Below are positions 10,353 to 21,279 of a DNA stretch of 64,000 nucleotides, in pieces; the first letter of the stretch is position 1, and each line of letters starts with the position of its first letter. Position numbers and translations under genes: made by a program. Origin of the DNA: Cepaea nemoralis (taxonomy: Eukaryota > Mollusca > Gastropoda > Stylommatophora > Helicidae). Under the pieces are notes generated by a model that saw only the letters and a program-made list of their open reading frames with translations, was not told the origin of the DNA and did no database searches. The stretch spans positions 281,001 to 345,000 of the forward strand of contig JACEFZ010017670.1 of the NCBI GenBank assembly GCA_014155875.1. Direction: 5' to 3'.

Positions 10353-12754
10353 CAAGAACATCTGGGCGCTCATCGCTTAGTAAGGAGTATCTGAGGGCTA
10401 CGTCCGATTAAGAACATTATAGACAGTGTTGTCATTCTGAGATGTTTGTGGGCTCTTCGCGGAGAGAGGGTGGACAGCGGAGTGTGTCCACCGTATAAAC
10501 ACTGAGTTTTTCTCCGTGCGGGAACTGATACAGACAGTTCACGTCAAATCCACTACAGGTGAATTGGAACCAACCATATCGCTGAAGCGAGAGGGGGTGA
10601 TAAAGACACGCCATACAGACTAACCGGGAGAGTCCATTACGGTGACAGGTAAATTTGATACCAGGCAGGAGTGCTGAAACTAGCAGACGCGGCGATGAAA
10701 GACCAGTGTTGAATCCAGAGTGGCGAGGGCAGCGTGTGTGTGTGTAGAACATCCGCTGTCGTGATAATGACAGGATTGGGAACCAAAGATAATTGACAGG
10801 TGTGTGTGTGCTGGAGGCAAGCGCACTGTGTTGTTGCAAGTTGACTGGTCAAGATTTTTCGACGCAGTAAATAGGACTGGTGGGTACACCAGCGTCCAGG
10901 TACTGGGGAAGTACATGTTTGGAAAACAGAGAAAAATTGGCAGTCGCTGATTTGACGGACAGTTGACTGAAGGGGATAGTAACGGTACCCCTACCGCAGC
11001 CGGGTGGGGCTGTCAAGTTTGTGTGAAAACTGTTTTACGGAGGAATTTTTCACTGAGAGTGATAAAGAGAAATTAGGTTGACCTTGGAAGGCAAGGCTGT
11101 TTAACAGTAAGCAGTTACTGAGAAAATTTCCACGGAGTCAAAAGAGCAGCCGTGTCGGGGCTGAGAAGTTGTGTGGAAGGTGTTTTTGTATGACGGAAAA
11201 GTGTCCGGTCATTTTACAGACAGTCAGTGTGGATTATTATGACAAAGAAGACTGAGGTACTGACTTGAGGTGTCCGGCAAGGTCAAGGTTAGGGACAGTG
11301 GAAAGTTACTGGGAATTTCCACAGGAGATCGGGATAAAACAAGGTTGTTTTGAAAGAAAGCCAGATTTGATGTTTCGTCCTTTGTTCAAGCCGTTGTCAT
11401 CATTATTCTGTTATGAGCAAACAGTTTTAACGTCTCAGTCATCGCAACCATGGTTGTATTGCTTTGCCAATAAGGATTTATATACCCAAATTTAAAGCGC
11501 TGAACATTGGCTGCCATTCTCCTTTTCTTTTTTGGTGAATCTTGTCGGATAACGGAAATCCATAACATTAATGATACAGCGAAGCGCCATCTCCGCAACG
11601 AGAGTAACAACAAATCGAAAGAACACTTTGGATTATTACTGTGGTGCCACCACGTACAGAGAAAGTACAATAACGTTACGGACTGTGTCGAGACAGAACA
11701 GTTTGGATATCACTATCATCTTCAACTTTTGTCGACAGTTGGAACTTGTGATCACCACGTGAATTCAATAACCACTCAACAAAACAAGAAGTCGGTTTGA
11801 AATCTAGTGTCGTAGACATTTCCAGCGGATTGCGAATAACTATTAAAACGAACAAAAACTTTGGTGACTGAATAAAAAGAACTTTTGGCGACGGATTAAT
11901 AGGCCCATATTTGTCGGCCAACCAGTTACACATTATTATTTTTTATTGTTTTGCTCCCATCGTCATATTTATTGTTGTCGGGTGTTACGCAATTATTTGT
12001 ATGTGGTCCAGTGTTTGTCAAGAGTAGGGGATTTTTGTTTTGTTTCTCGAAGGCCGGGAGACAGGGCGAAAAGTTACTTTCTGAGGTGCACCATATATAA
12101 TGTCTGGGAAGAAAATCGAAAGGTCGGGTTATTTGGTTCTGCAGGGACGGTCCTGAATTATATAACGTGCCAGTTTGTGTTTGACTGTCAGATTTCTGTA
12201 TAATTTTATGCTATAATTTTTTTTCTTCTCTTTCTTCTTTTCGTTATATTTACATATGATATTTGCTGTGTTCGGATAGATGTTATTATCGTGCACTTTT
12301 GTCGTGTCTACTATCTAGTGGTATCTGAGTCAGTTTATATTTTACGCGCACTGTGGATGTCCCTACACAAGCTTGTATTTGTTACTGTGGTTTATTTCTG
12401 TGTCATCATCGTCTCCGTGTACTCAGCTTGTGAAGTCTAGCGTTGGATAGTCATCACTTAGTGTTATCATCCATTTGTTTGTATATGTATTTATATGTAT
12501 GTTTAACAATATTTCCAGGGACTTCATGAACTTGTGGTCATAGATATATAGATATAAGGGAGTATAGGTGATACTTCCCCCCTCACTACCTAGTGCTTAT
12601 AGAGTGACTGGGTGAGTACAGAGTGATATTTTAGCACTACGAATTTACGTACACAAGGAGTGTGGGTGTACTTAGGGAAGTGACACAAAGACTAACAGCA
12701 GAGTCGTCACATTTATAGTTGGCTGACAGACAGCAACGTGTCCACAAGTACAAG
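10353..12754 (+). other. Long untranslated leader of the LTR element
   Basis: About 2.4 kb between primer site and first gag ATG with no convincing frame. Short frames on both strands (for example 10432-10839 minus, 11386-11670 minus, 11507-11800 plus) overlap each other and show no domain. A leader this long would be expected to hold packaging signals or an internal translation start, but I cannot see which. Confidence 0.6.
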
Positions 12755-13220
12755 ATGCCTACTTTAATGGAATATATTGAAGCAGGTGAACGAATAGGCC
12801 TGAAGGGTAAAGAGTTACAAGAGTATGGCCGAAGCAAAAGAACAACAACAGATTGAAAGAGACCAGAGACAAGCCGAAAGAGAACAGAGACAGGCAGAAC
12901 TCGAGGCCAACCGCCTACAGGAAGTAAAGTTAGCTGAAATGGAAAACAAGCGTCTACAGGAAGAGAAAGATACACAAGTAAAACTAGCTGAAATGGAAAA
13001 CAAGCGTCTACAGGAAGAAAAGTTAGCTGAGAGAGAACAAAGACAGGCTGAAATGGAAGCCAAGCGTCTACAGGAAGAGAGAGAGACACACATGAGAATG
13101 GAAATTGAGAAAGAGAAGATTAAGATGGAAGCGGAAATTGCTATTAAAAAGTTAGAATTTGCATCGAAGGGTCAAAGTGAGGAAAGTAAGAAAACCGTCA
13201 GCAGTCGTCACAGAGATTGA
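12755..13220 (+). CDS. gag: Gag N-terminal coiled-coil segment
   Basis: The first good ATG is at 12755-12757 (MPTLMEYIEAG...). After about 24 codons the reading moves by a frame, and the rest (12825-13220, 131 codons) is a highly charged Q/E/K/R heptad-like coiled coil. It contains near-repeats of KLAEMENKRLQEE and AEREQRQAE. This coiled coil at the Gag N-terminus is as expected for Gmr1-like gypsy elements and probably drives particle assembly. The junction to the next segment needs another frame change near 13200. Whether the two changes are real mutations or sequence errors cannot be told here. Confidence 0.72.
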
Positions 13221-13321
13221 AACTGCCATACTTTACGGACCGGGATTGTCTTGAGGCCTATCTTGGGAGATTCGAATCAGTCTGTGAAAACATCTAGGCA
13301 TTCCAGAGGACAGAGTATGCG

Positions 13322-14476
13322 ATGCGACTTGGCGAATTTCTTACGGGCAAGGCGCTAGACACCATGTTCAATTTACCTGTAGAAGAAAGGAACAACTACA
13401 CTATCTTACGTCAACGTTTGCTGACAAAGTTCCAACTAACTGAACATGGATATAGAACAAAGTTTAGACAGTTAGGGCCAGAGACAAATCAAGATTTCAC
13501 AGACTTTGTTAACACAGTAAAGAATACATTTAACAAATGGATGGAGCTCGCAGAAGTAGGGAAAGATTTTAATAAATTAGTAGATCTAATGTTAAGAGAC
13601 AAGGTAGTATCTGCATGCAATTCTAACTTAGTGGCTTTCTTTGAGGAACGGAAGCCAAAGGACATAGACACAATGTCTCAGTTAGGGCAAAACTACATGA
13701 CTGCACATCCTAACGTATCTATTGGGAAACTAATGAGTGAGGAAATAGTCTGTGCAGCGTACACTAAACAGGACCAGAATCCAGTCATCAGACCAAGGGC
13801 GAAAAGTGTGGATTCAGCACAGAAAGGTGAGCAGCAAGAACTTCAAGATAATGGTTTCCGAGGAAACAATGTTGGTAGAGTAGGACGGTACCCATATAGA
13901 AGAGGGAACTTCCAGAGACGTCAAAATTATGCCGGATGTTGGAATTGTGGGAGCTGGAGACACAGGGCAGCAGAGTGTGATGCACAACCAGCAGATGGAC
14001 CAACGAACAACACTAAAAGGGAGATTACTTGTTTCAAATGTGGAAAGAAGGGGCATATCAGCCATCAATGTAGGATGAGAGAAACAGAGCACTCAAATGC
14101 AGCGCAAGTAATTGAGACGCTGAACAATGAAGATTGTAGTGGGTGCAAACCTCTTTTTGAAAAAGACAGTCAGCCAGTCCTAATATGTGGTCATACAGTA
14201 AAAGCAGGATCAGCAGTGCATGAAGGAGGAAGTCTGAAGCTGCATCAGGGATTTGTCAATGATAGACCAGCGTTAACAATTAGGGATTCCGGATGTACGT
14301 CTATCGGAGTGAGGAGAAGTTTAATAGATCCCTCGGATTATACAGGGAAAAAGATTAGATGCATAACATTCAACGGCACAGTAGAGTTCTACCCAGTAGC
14401 CATAATAACAGTAAAAACACCATATATCACTGGAAGAGTGACAGCGTGTGTTTGGACTCACCAGTGGCTGATTTGA
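13322..14476 (+). CDS. gag: Gag capsid, nucleocapsid and start of protease
   Basis: The open part is 384 codons. The same frame can be followed upstream to about 13210 but has a TAG at 13295-13297, so 13322 is not the natural start. Residues about 45-130 (GYRTKFR, F-x-x-W-MELAEV, LMLRDKVVSAC, FFEERKP) resemble the SCAN-like capsid C-terminal domain of Gmr1-like Gag. Two zinc knuckles follow, both C-x2-C-x4-H-x4-C: C206-C219 (CWNCGSWRHRAAEC) and C237-C250 (CFKCGKKGHISHQC). They bind RNA. Residues 316-330 hold a retropepsin-like active site with D322-S-G (TIRDSGCTSIG). The frame ends early because of a one-base change near 14450. Confidence 0.88.
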   Translation: MRLGEFLTGKALDTMFNLPVEERNNYTILRQRLLTKFQLTEHGYRTKFRQLGPETNQDFTDFVNTVKNTFNKWMELAEVGKDFNKLVDLMLRDKVVSACNSNLVAFFEERKPKDIDTMSQLGQNYMTAHPNVSIGKLMSEEIVCAAYTKQDQNPVIRPRAKSVDSAQKGEQQELQDNGFRGNNVGRVGRYPYRRGNFQRRQNYAGCWNCGSWRHRAAECDAQPADGPTNNTKREITCFKCGKKGHISHQCRMRETEHSNAAQVIETLNNEDCSGCKPLFEKDSQPVLICGHTVKAGSAVHEGGSLKLHQGFVNDRPALTIRDSGCTSIGVRRSLIDPSDYTGKKIRCITFNGTVEFYPVAIITVKTPYITGRVTACVWTHQWLI

Positions 14477-15219
14477 TCATAGGAAATGTTATAGGAGTGA
14501 AAGATTGTACAGAAGAGGAAGTAGTTTATTGGGACCAAAAATATAGTGTAAGCAGTAATGAGGTAGTTACCACAAGAGAACCTAAATTAGAGAGTATAGC
14601 TGAGGTAGAAGAGGCACTTGAAGTAGACACAGGAACTCAGGACAAGGATAGTACAGCTGAGCAGATGAGAATGGATCCCAAATATAGTGCTAGTGAATCC
14701 CAGAGACAAGATACTACTCTGAACAAATGTTCCCAAGGGTGTAGGAGAGTAGAACATAGGCAGTCAAAGAAAGGTAGATGGTGCTTCGAGAGGAAGAACA
14801 ATGTTCTCACTCGCAGGTTTTCAGATAGCAGAACTGCACGTGGGCAAGGAGCAGTACCTTTAGCACATAGAGACCGATATACTAGAACAGCTCAGGATAG
14901 TGCATGTGCAGGGCACATAGGCAAAAGGCGTATGCAGCAGAAAGCAAGGTGCCAGGTATATGGGCCAAGATTGAATAAAGAGCTCAGACTAAACAGAGAC
15001 TCAAGTGTAACGGTGCAATATGCAGATAGGAAAGTTGAGTCAGGTCAAAAGAGTTTTCGCGACATTACTGACCCAGGGCTAGGGATAGTAAACAGATGTT
15101 GTAATTGTAGAGGTACCATGAGTCATGGGTACATGGAAGGTAGACACAGCATCGACAGGAATCAGAGGTGGGTTAATGCAAGAACAGAGCCACCTGATAT
15201 AGGGTCGGTACACAAATAG
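14437..15219 (+). pseudogene. pol: End of protease fused to an integrase zinc-domain remnant
   Basis: After the frame change near 14450 the protein continues as VCLDSPVADLIIGNV, the C-terminal strand of retropepsin. About 100 acidic residues later comes a block typical of the region just before and within the integrase HHCC zinc domain: FERKNNVLTRRFSDSR, then AVPLAHRDRYTRTAQDS, then AGHIGKRRM. The first His is replaced (AQDS) and the two Cys are not recognisable, so the zinc fold is damaged. Protease followed directly by integrase is the unusual gene order of Gmr1-like elements. Everything after the zinc domain (DDE core, reverse transcriptase, RNase H) is gone. The frame ends at 15219 without another domain. 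Confidence 0.7.
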
Positions 15220-15499
15220 TATTGTGGGGTCGTGAAGTAGTAAGAGACCTGTGGGTACATAAGTATAATGCTTTTCTATGATGTATTATTATTATTATGT
15301 GATGTATTAGTTCATGCATTGATACACAAGATAGATGGTTGTATTTATGTGTGATGAATATAGATGAGCATTTGATGTATTATGTAGTGTGGTAGCTAGA
15401 GTAAGGTGCAGCCATACTTAGGGCTACCCAGGCTATATGTCTGGGTCACATGTTTAGTAAGTTTTAGTCTCCCAATGTTTGAAAACGAAGTTTTCTTTT
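15220..15499 (+). other. Untranslated 3' region of the LTR element
   Basis: AT-rich stretch with ATTATTATT and no frame, between the pol remnant and the polypurine tract. Confidence 0.6.
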
Positions 15500-15512
15500 A
15501 AGAGGGGGGTGA
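15500..15512 (+). promoter_or_regulatory. Polypurine tract
   Basis: AAGAGGGGGGTGA directly against the 3' LTR, preceded by a TTTTCTTTT box. Correct position and composition for the plus-strand primer. Confidence 0.85.
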
Positions 15513-16251
15513 TGACATAAGCCTGGGTCATTGACATTGAGGTGAGTGACCGGGCAGGAGGAAGAATGGAGATGAGAGTGGGAGACAGTAAAGTGACTGA
15601 CCTGGCTACGAGGAAAACAATCAACCCTCAGAAATAATGGGGCGGATATGAGTGGAAATCCCCAGGGGGGGGGGGGATGGGTCGAAAGACAGTTGTGTGT
15701 TGTGTGAAGTGAGGAGACTGAAAAGTCAGTGAGAGAAGAGACCGACTGCGGGTCAGGTCGTTTAAGAGAGATCTCCGTGTTGTGTTGTTCTCGGAGTTGT
15801 GAAGACAGGCTAAACCCAGAGTGGGTTGCATAGTTGAGCAGTGGCTCCAACCCAATGTGTGGGTTGTATTGTGGGAGATCCAGCCGTGGATAGTAGCTGG
15901 ATTACCTGTCTTGTGAATGTGATGAGTAGCAGGCCGTGAGAAGGCATTGATGTGTGCTGGTTAAATTGTGAGGAGGATATTTATATTCTATGGATTTACA
16001 TTGTTTCTGGATATATATATATATGTTCCGTCTGTTCGTCTTATTTCTGGAATAAATGATTATGTGCGCCAACTCAATCTTGTTTCATGACTGGTGAATA
16101 TGCACTGCGGGGGTGAGTTACATTGCAAGACAGATATCTCCATTGACACACCATGAGTATCGTTACCTAGACAACGACCATCACACAATAATATCATGAG
16201 CATATCATCGTAAGAACTTCGTGATATTATCATCAAGAACGACGTGTGACA
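15513..16251 (+). repeat. 3' LTR
   Basis: 739 bp, same ends as the 5' LTR and nearly identical to it. Followed directly by the CATAT duplication. Confidence 0.93.
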
Positions 16252-16552
16252 CATATAATAATAAAATGTGCTTACTTTTCTCTGTTTCTGCCATTGGTCT
16301 CTCAGTGGAGCATGAGCTTTCATCCAAGCACGCCAAGCCCTTTGTAGACTTGACCATGTTTGATTGGATTTTTCACTTCAAGTTTCTACCACAAAAGGTA
16401 GCTAGTGTCATGTCAAAAGCCTCCGCCACAAAATCGACTCTTAGAATATTTACGTTAGGTTAAAGTGTTACTGGTTCAATCATGAATCCCCATTAATAGA
16501 CGGACGAATAGTGATACTTATATGATAGGCTGCGATCAAAGATTTAATCAGT
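16252..16552. other. No recognisable feature
   Basis: Flanking host DNA after the CATAT target copy. Nothing recognised. Confidence 0.5.
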
Positions 16553-16760
16553 GGTAGGCATGGCCGAATGGATAAGAGGACTCGTTCTTAAATATCAAGT
16601 GTGCTGATTCTAAGGTAGGGGGTTCAATCCGGTCAGCTGCACTAACATGCTGACTTCTTGTCTTTGATTTGGGAACGGAAATTACAAGTACCTCTAAAGC
16701 CGGAATGGGTTCTTCTAATGACGTCTAACGGTTCGTCTAGAAGTAGCGAGTATGGACTAC
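16553..16760 (+). mobile_element. SINE C, copy 2 (tRNA-Leu/Ser-like head)
   Basis: A box GCATGGCCGAATGG near 16557 and B box GGGGGTTCAATCC near 16619, with a long gap between them as in class II (Leu/Ser) tRNAs. The ends do not pair as an acceptor stem, so it is not a functional tRNA gene. The body after it matches 590-780 weakly. Confidence 0.55.
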
Positions 16761-16831
16761 GATTGAGTTCAAAGCGAGCAGGCGCAACAAAAATTGTCAA
16801 ATCTAGACATGTGAACTGATCTCTGCTTTTA

Positions 16832-17070
16832 ATGGCCGCTCCGTGGCGAAGGCGTTACGGACGTAGTTTGTAATTCCGCATACTCGCGTTCAAACCACAC
16901 CTGAATGGCGATTTAGCAGCAGACTGTCTTGCGTTAGATTTTACGAAATGGTATGTGTGCCGGTCGTTCAGAAAGCAACGGCAAACTAGTGAACGTAAAC
17001 TTGCTAAGAGATCACAACAGCAAAAAATGTTGGTGTTGACTGTGGCGTCCTGAAAAGGATATGCAACTAA
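16832..17070 (+). mobile_element. SINE D, copy 1
   Basis: The head has CGTGGCGAAGGCGTTA and GCGTTCAAACC boxes. The body is GGCGATTTAGCAGCAGAC, then GTGCCGGTCGTTCAGAAAGC, then CAAACTAGTGAACG..., ending near ATATGCAA. The whole can be aligned along its length with 22120-22355. Confidence 0.75.
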
Positions 17071-17345
17071 CTTTAAATGCTTTTAATAGCCTGCCCATTT
17101 AGAGTTATTTTAGACATATCTGCTTTCCCAATGGCATTCTTCACCGAGCGCCAGAATATACTTTCCTTCTTACCGGTGTTTACACCTGAAATGGTTGTTC
17201 ACATCATTCTATCGTCTTCTGGAAAGGACCTTGTATATCTCTATCAGCCCGATACAGTAGGGCGTCATCAAAGAACGGACAACTTGCATTCTGACCAGTT
17301 TTGACATTGCAAATATGCAGGTTAACGGTTCTGTAACTACTAAGT

Positions 17346-17810
17346 CAGTGGTTCTCAACCGGTGGGGAATTCCCCCCCCCCCCTAGGGGGAATTTAAGGG
17401 TTACCAGGGGTGGGGGGAGGAGGAGAATTAAGATTATTTCAAGATAGCGTTAATACAAGAACCGATTACTTGATGTTGTTTTTCCCTTCATACTTTACGG
17501 TTCTGTACGTCTCACCCCTTCTAAAATTCATTTTATAAAGTAAGTAGACCCGCAAATCACGTTTTATGTGGACATTTAGACTTGTTTTGGTATGTGCCTT
17601 CCATTATTAAGTATATTGTGTAGGGGCAGGGGCGGGAGGGGGGATTTTAGATAGAAATACGAAAGTGGGGGGGGGGGGGGGAAGTCGTTGTGAAAATATG
17701 GTGAAGGGGAGCACAGGCCAAATTTTTAGGTAGGAAATACGAAAGGGGGGAATGACGTTCTGAAATTATGGTGAATGGGGGAACGGGCCAAAAAAGGTTG
17801 AGAACCACTG
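17346..17810. mobile_element. hAT-type MITE with 8-bp target duplication
   Basis: The inverted ends are CAGTGGTTCTCAACC at 17346 and GGTTGAGAACCACTG ending at 17810, the classic hAT terminal sequence. The flanks are TACTAAGT (17338-17345) and TGCTAAGT (17811-17818), an 8-bp duplication with one mismatch, as expected for hAT. There is no coding capacity. The interior has G-runs and an internally repeated AGATAGAAATACGAAAG block. Confidence 0.85.
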
Positions 17811-17818
17811 TGCTAAGT

Positions 17819-18227
17819 TATGACGAATCTCTTCCATGTTTTGGCAGTAACTTCAGTCAACGGTGAAACCAGTCACGTGGTACATCGACAGTGTTTTTTT
17901 GTGTTGCCTCTTAAGGCATACTGTATATCTCAGATTTATACAAGGTCTTCATACATTTTCCCTGTACAGTAATTACTGCCATGAATAGATGGATGGACGA
18001 TTGATGAACTTAATTGGCCCAACTGTGCTGAATTGTGGGAGGACGTGGTAAGCGTGTTTACAACCAGTGTGTCAGTGGAACTATTAACATCTTGGTCATT
18101 CAACATTTTCTGTGAGAGACCAGACATCCGTGGGTTTGCCCGGAATTGTATGATTTCGATTCAAGAATTAGTAAATAAATCAATCATTTAAAGCTGAAGT
18201 CGGGAACAACTCATTTCTGCCTTTTCT
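17819..18227. other. No recognisable feature
   Basis: Ordinary sequence between the MITE and the minisatellite. A 63-codon minus frame has no features. Confidence 0.5.
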
Positions 18228-21022
18228 CTCTCAGTAAACTTCAGGTCTTGGTTTGATGATATTGTCCATAAACGACATAATCTCTTTCAGTAAACTTCAG
18301 GCGCTTGGGTTGCTCGTTGTCCATATACTACACTGTCTCTCTCAGTAAACCTCAGACTCTTGGTTTCTGGGTAGTCCATATACTACACTGTCTCTCTCAG
18401 TAAACCTCAGGGTCATGGTTTGCTGTGTCCATATACTTCACTGTCTCTCTCAGTAAACCTCAGACTCTTGGTTTCTGGGTAGTCCATATACTACACTGTC
18501 TCTCTCAGTAAACCTCAGGCTCATGGTTTGCATGGCCATATACTTCACTGTCTCTCTTAGTAAACCTCAGACTCTTGGTTTCTGGGTAGTCCATATACTA
18601 CACTGTCTCTTTCAGTACACCTCAGGCTCATGGTTTGCTGTGTCCATATACTTCACTGTCTCTCTTAGTAAACCTCAGACTCTTGGTTTCTGGGTAGTCC
18701 ATATACTACACTGTCTCTCTCAGTAAACCTCAGGCTCATGGTTTGCTGTGTCCATATACTTCACTGTCTCTCTTAGTAAACCTCAGGCTCATGGTTTGCT
18801 GTGTCCATATACTACTCTGTCTCTCTCAGTAAACCTCAGGCTCATGGTTTGCTGTGTCCATATACTTCACTGTCTCTCTCAGTAAACATCAGGCTCATGG
18901 TTTGCTGTTTCAATATACTACACTGTGTCTCTCAGTAAACCTCAGGCTCATGGTTTGCTGTTTCAATATACTACTCTGTCTCTCTCAGTAAACCTCAGGC
19001 TCACGGTTTGCTGTGTCCATATACTTCAGTGTCTCTCTCAGTAAACATCAGGCTCATGGTTTGCTGTTTCAATATACTACACTGTGTCTCTCAGTAAACC
19101 TCAGGCTCATGGTTTGCTGTGTCCATATACTTCACTGTCTCTCTCAATAAACATCAGGCTCATGGTTTGCTGTGTCCATATACTACTCTGTCTCTCTCAG
19201 TAAACATCAGGCTCATGGTTTGCTGTGTCCATATACTACACTGTCTCTCTCAATAAACATCAGGCTCATGGTTTACTGTGTCCATATACTTCACTGTCTC
19301 TCTTAGTAAACCTCAGACTCTTGGTTTCTGGGTAGTCCATATACTACACTGTCTCTCTCAGTAAACCTCAGGCTCATGGTTTGCTGTGTCCATATACTTC
19401 ACTGTCTCTCTTAGTAAACCTCAGACTCTTGGTTTCTGGGTAGTCCATATACTACACTGTCTCTCTCAGTAAACCTCAGGCTCATGGTTTGCTGTGTCCA
19501 TATACTTAACTGTCTCTCTTAGTAAACCTCAGGCTCATGGTTTGTTGTGTCCATATACTTCACTGTCTCTCTTAGTAAACCTCAGGCTCATGGTTTGCTG
19601 TGTCCATATACTACTCTGTCTCTCTCAGTAAACCTCAGGCTCATGGTTTACTGTGTCCATATACTTCACTGTCTCTCTCAGTAAACATCAGGCTCATGGT
19701 TTGCTGTTTCAATATACTACACTGTGTCTCTCAGTAAACCTCAGACTCATGGTTTGCTGTTTCAATATACTACACTGTCTCTCTTAGTAAACCTCAGACT
19801 CTTGGTTTCTGGGTAGTCCATATACTACACTGTCTCTCTCAGTAAACCTCAGGCTCATGGTTTGCTGTGTCCATATACTTCACTGTCTCTCTCAGTAAAC
19901 ATCAGGCTCATGGTTTGCTGTTTCAATATACTACACTGTGTCTCTCAGTAAACCTCAGACTCATGGTTTGCTGTTTCAATATACTACACTGTCTCTCTTA
20001 GTAAACCTCAGACTCTTGGTTTCTGGGTAGTCCATATACTTCACTGTCTCTCTTAGTAAACCTCAGGCTCATGGTTTGCTGTGTCCATATACTTCACTGT
20101 CTCTCTTAGTAAACCTCAGGCTCATGGTTTGCTGTGTCCATATACATCACTGTCTCTCTTAGTAAACCTCAGGCTCATGGTTTGCTGTGTCCATATACTA
20201 CTCTGTCTCTCTCAGTAAACCTCAGGCTCATGGTTTGCTGTGTCCATATACTTCAGTGTCTCTCTCAGTAAACATCAGGCTCATGGTTTGCTGTTTCAAT
20301 ATGCTACAATGTGTCTCTCAGTAAACCTCAGGCTCATGGTTTGCTGTGTCCATATACTTCACTGTCTCTCTCAATAAACATCAGGCTCATGGTTTGCTGT
20401 GTCCATATACTACACTGTCTCCCTCAGTAAACTTCAGGCTCTCGGTTTGTGGGTTGTCCATATACTACACTGTCTCTCTCAGTAAACCTCAGGCTCTCGG
20501 TTTGTGGGTTGTCCATATACTACACTGTCTCCCTCAGTAAACTTCAGGCTCTCGGTTTGTGGGTTGTCCATATACTACACTGTCTCTCTCAGTAAACCTC
20601 AGGCTCTCGGTTTGTGGGTTGTCCATATACTACACTGTCTCCCTCAGTAAACTTCAGGCTCTCGGTTTCTGGGTTGTCCATATACTACACTGTCTCCCTC
20701 AGTAAACTTCAGGCTCTCGGTTTGTGGGTTGTCCATATACTACACTGTCTCCCTCAGTAAACTTCAGGCTCTCGGTTTGTGGGTTGTCCATATACTACAC
20801 TGTCTCCCTCAGTAAACTTCAGGCTCTCGGTTTGTGGGTTGTCCATATACTACACTGTCTCTCTCAGTAAACCTCAGGCTCTCGGTTTGTGGGTTGTCCA
20901 TATACTACACTGTCTCCCTCAGTAAACTTCAGGCTCTCGGTTTCTGGGTTGTCCATATACTACACTGTCTCTCTCAGTAAACTTCAGGCTCTCGGTTTCT
21001 GGGTTGTCCATATACTACACTG
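18228..21022. repeat. 53-55-bp minisatellite, about 50 units
   Basis: Every unit contains CTCAGTAAAC-TCAG, a GGTTT-TG box and CCATATACT-CACTGTCT. Three sub-types are visible: GGCTCATGGTTTGCTGTGTC, ACTCTTGGTTTCTGGGTAGTC and GCTCTCGGTTTGTGGGTTGTC. The third is confined to and homogeneous in the last 600 bp (20430-21022), while the first two alternate in blocks before it. Confidence 0.95.
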
Positions 21023-21279
21023 CCTATGAACTTACTACGCCTCATATACCTGTGAAAAGACTGCTACTGCCACAAGTGGTGCCCACTGACACAGGTATTA
21101 TCTTATTGGAACAGCACACCTCACCGGCTGGTATTGACATCTGGGAAGCGATATAATCTTTATTGGATTGTCACTCCTGAATATTGTGCAACCTTTGATG
21201 AAGATTTAAATTCTTTGAATTTCGTCATGGAAAAGTCTCTGTTCATACAGCATCGTATTCGGCAGGCAGTCAGTTTGTT

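Larger units (their letters stand above)
9588..16251 (+). mobile_element. Non-autonomous Ty3/gypsy (Gmr1-like) LTR retrotransposon
   Basis: A 6,664-bp element with both ends intact: LTRs begin TGACATAAGCC and end ACGTGTGACA, and the flanks carry a perfect 5-bp duplication CATAT (9583-9587 and 16252-16256). It has a primer-binding site, a polypurine tract, gag, a protease region and an integrase zinc-domain remnant. It has no reverse transcriptase, RNase H or integrase core. The two LTRs differ by only two substitutions plus run-length changes over about 740 bp, so the insertion is recent. With no polymerase of its own it must have been copied by enzymes of a complete relative. Confidence 0.9.

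Noticed and set aside
11386..11800. Opposed 94- and 97-codon frames in the LTR element leader
   Set aside because: They overlap on opposite strands and show no retroviral accessory-gene or other domain.
16557..16640. Possible tRNA-Leu/Ser gene
   Set aside because: A and B boxes are present but acceptor and anticodon stems do not pair, and a SINE-like body follows.
18228..21022. CRISPR-like regular spacing in the minisatellite
   Set aside because: There are no unique spacers; the whole unit repeats, and the setting is eukaryotic.
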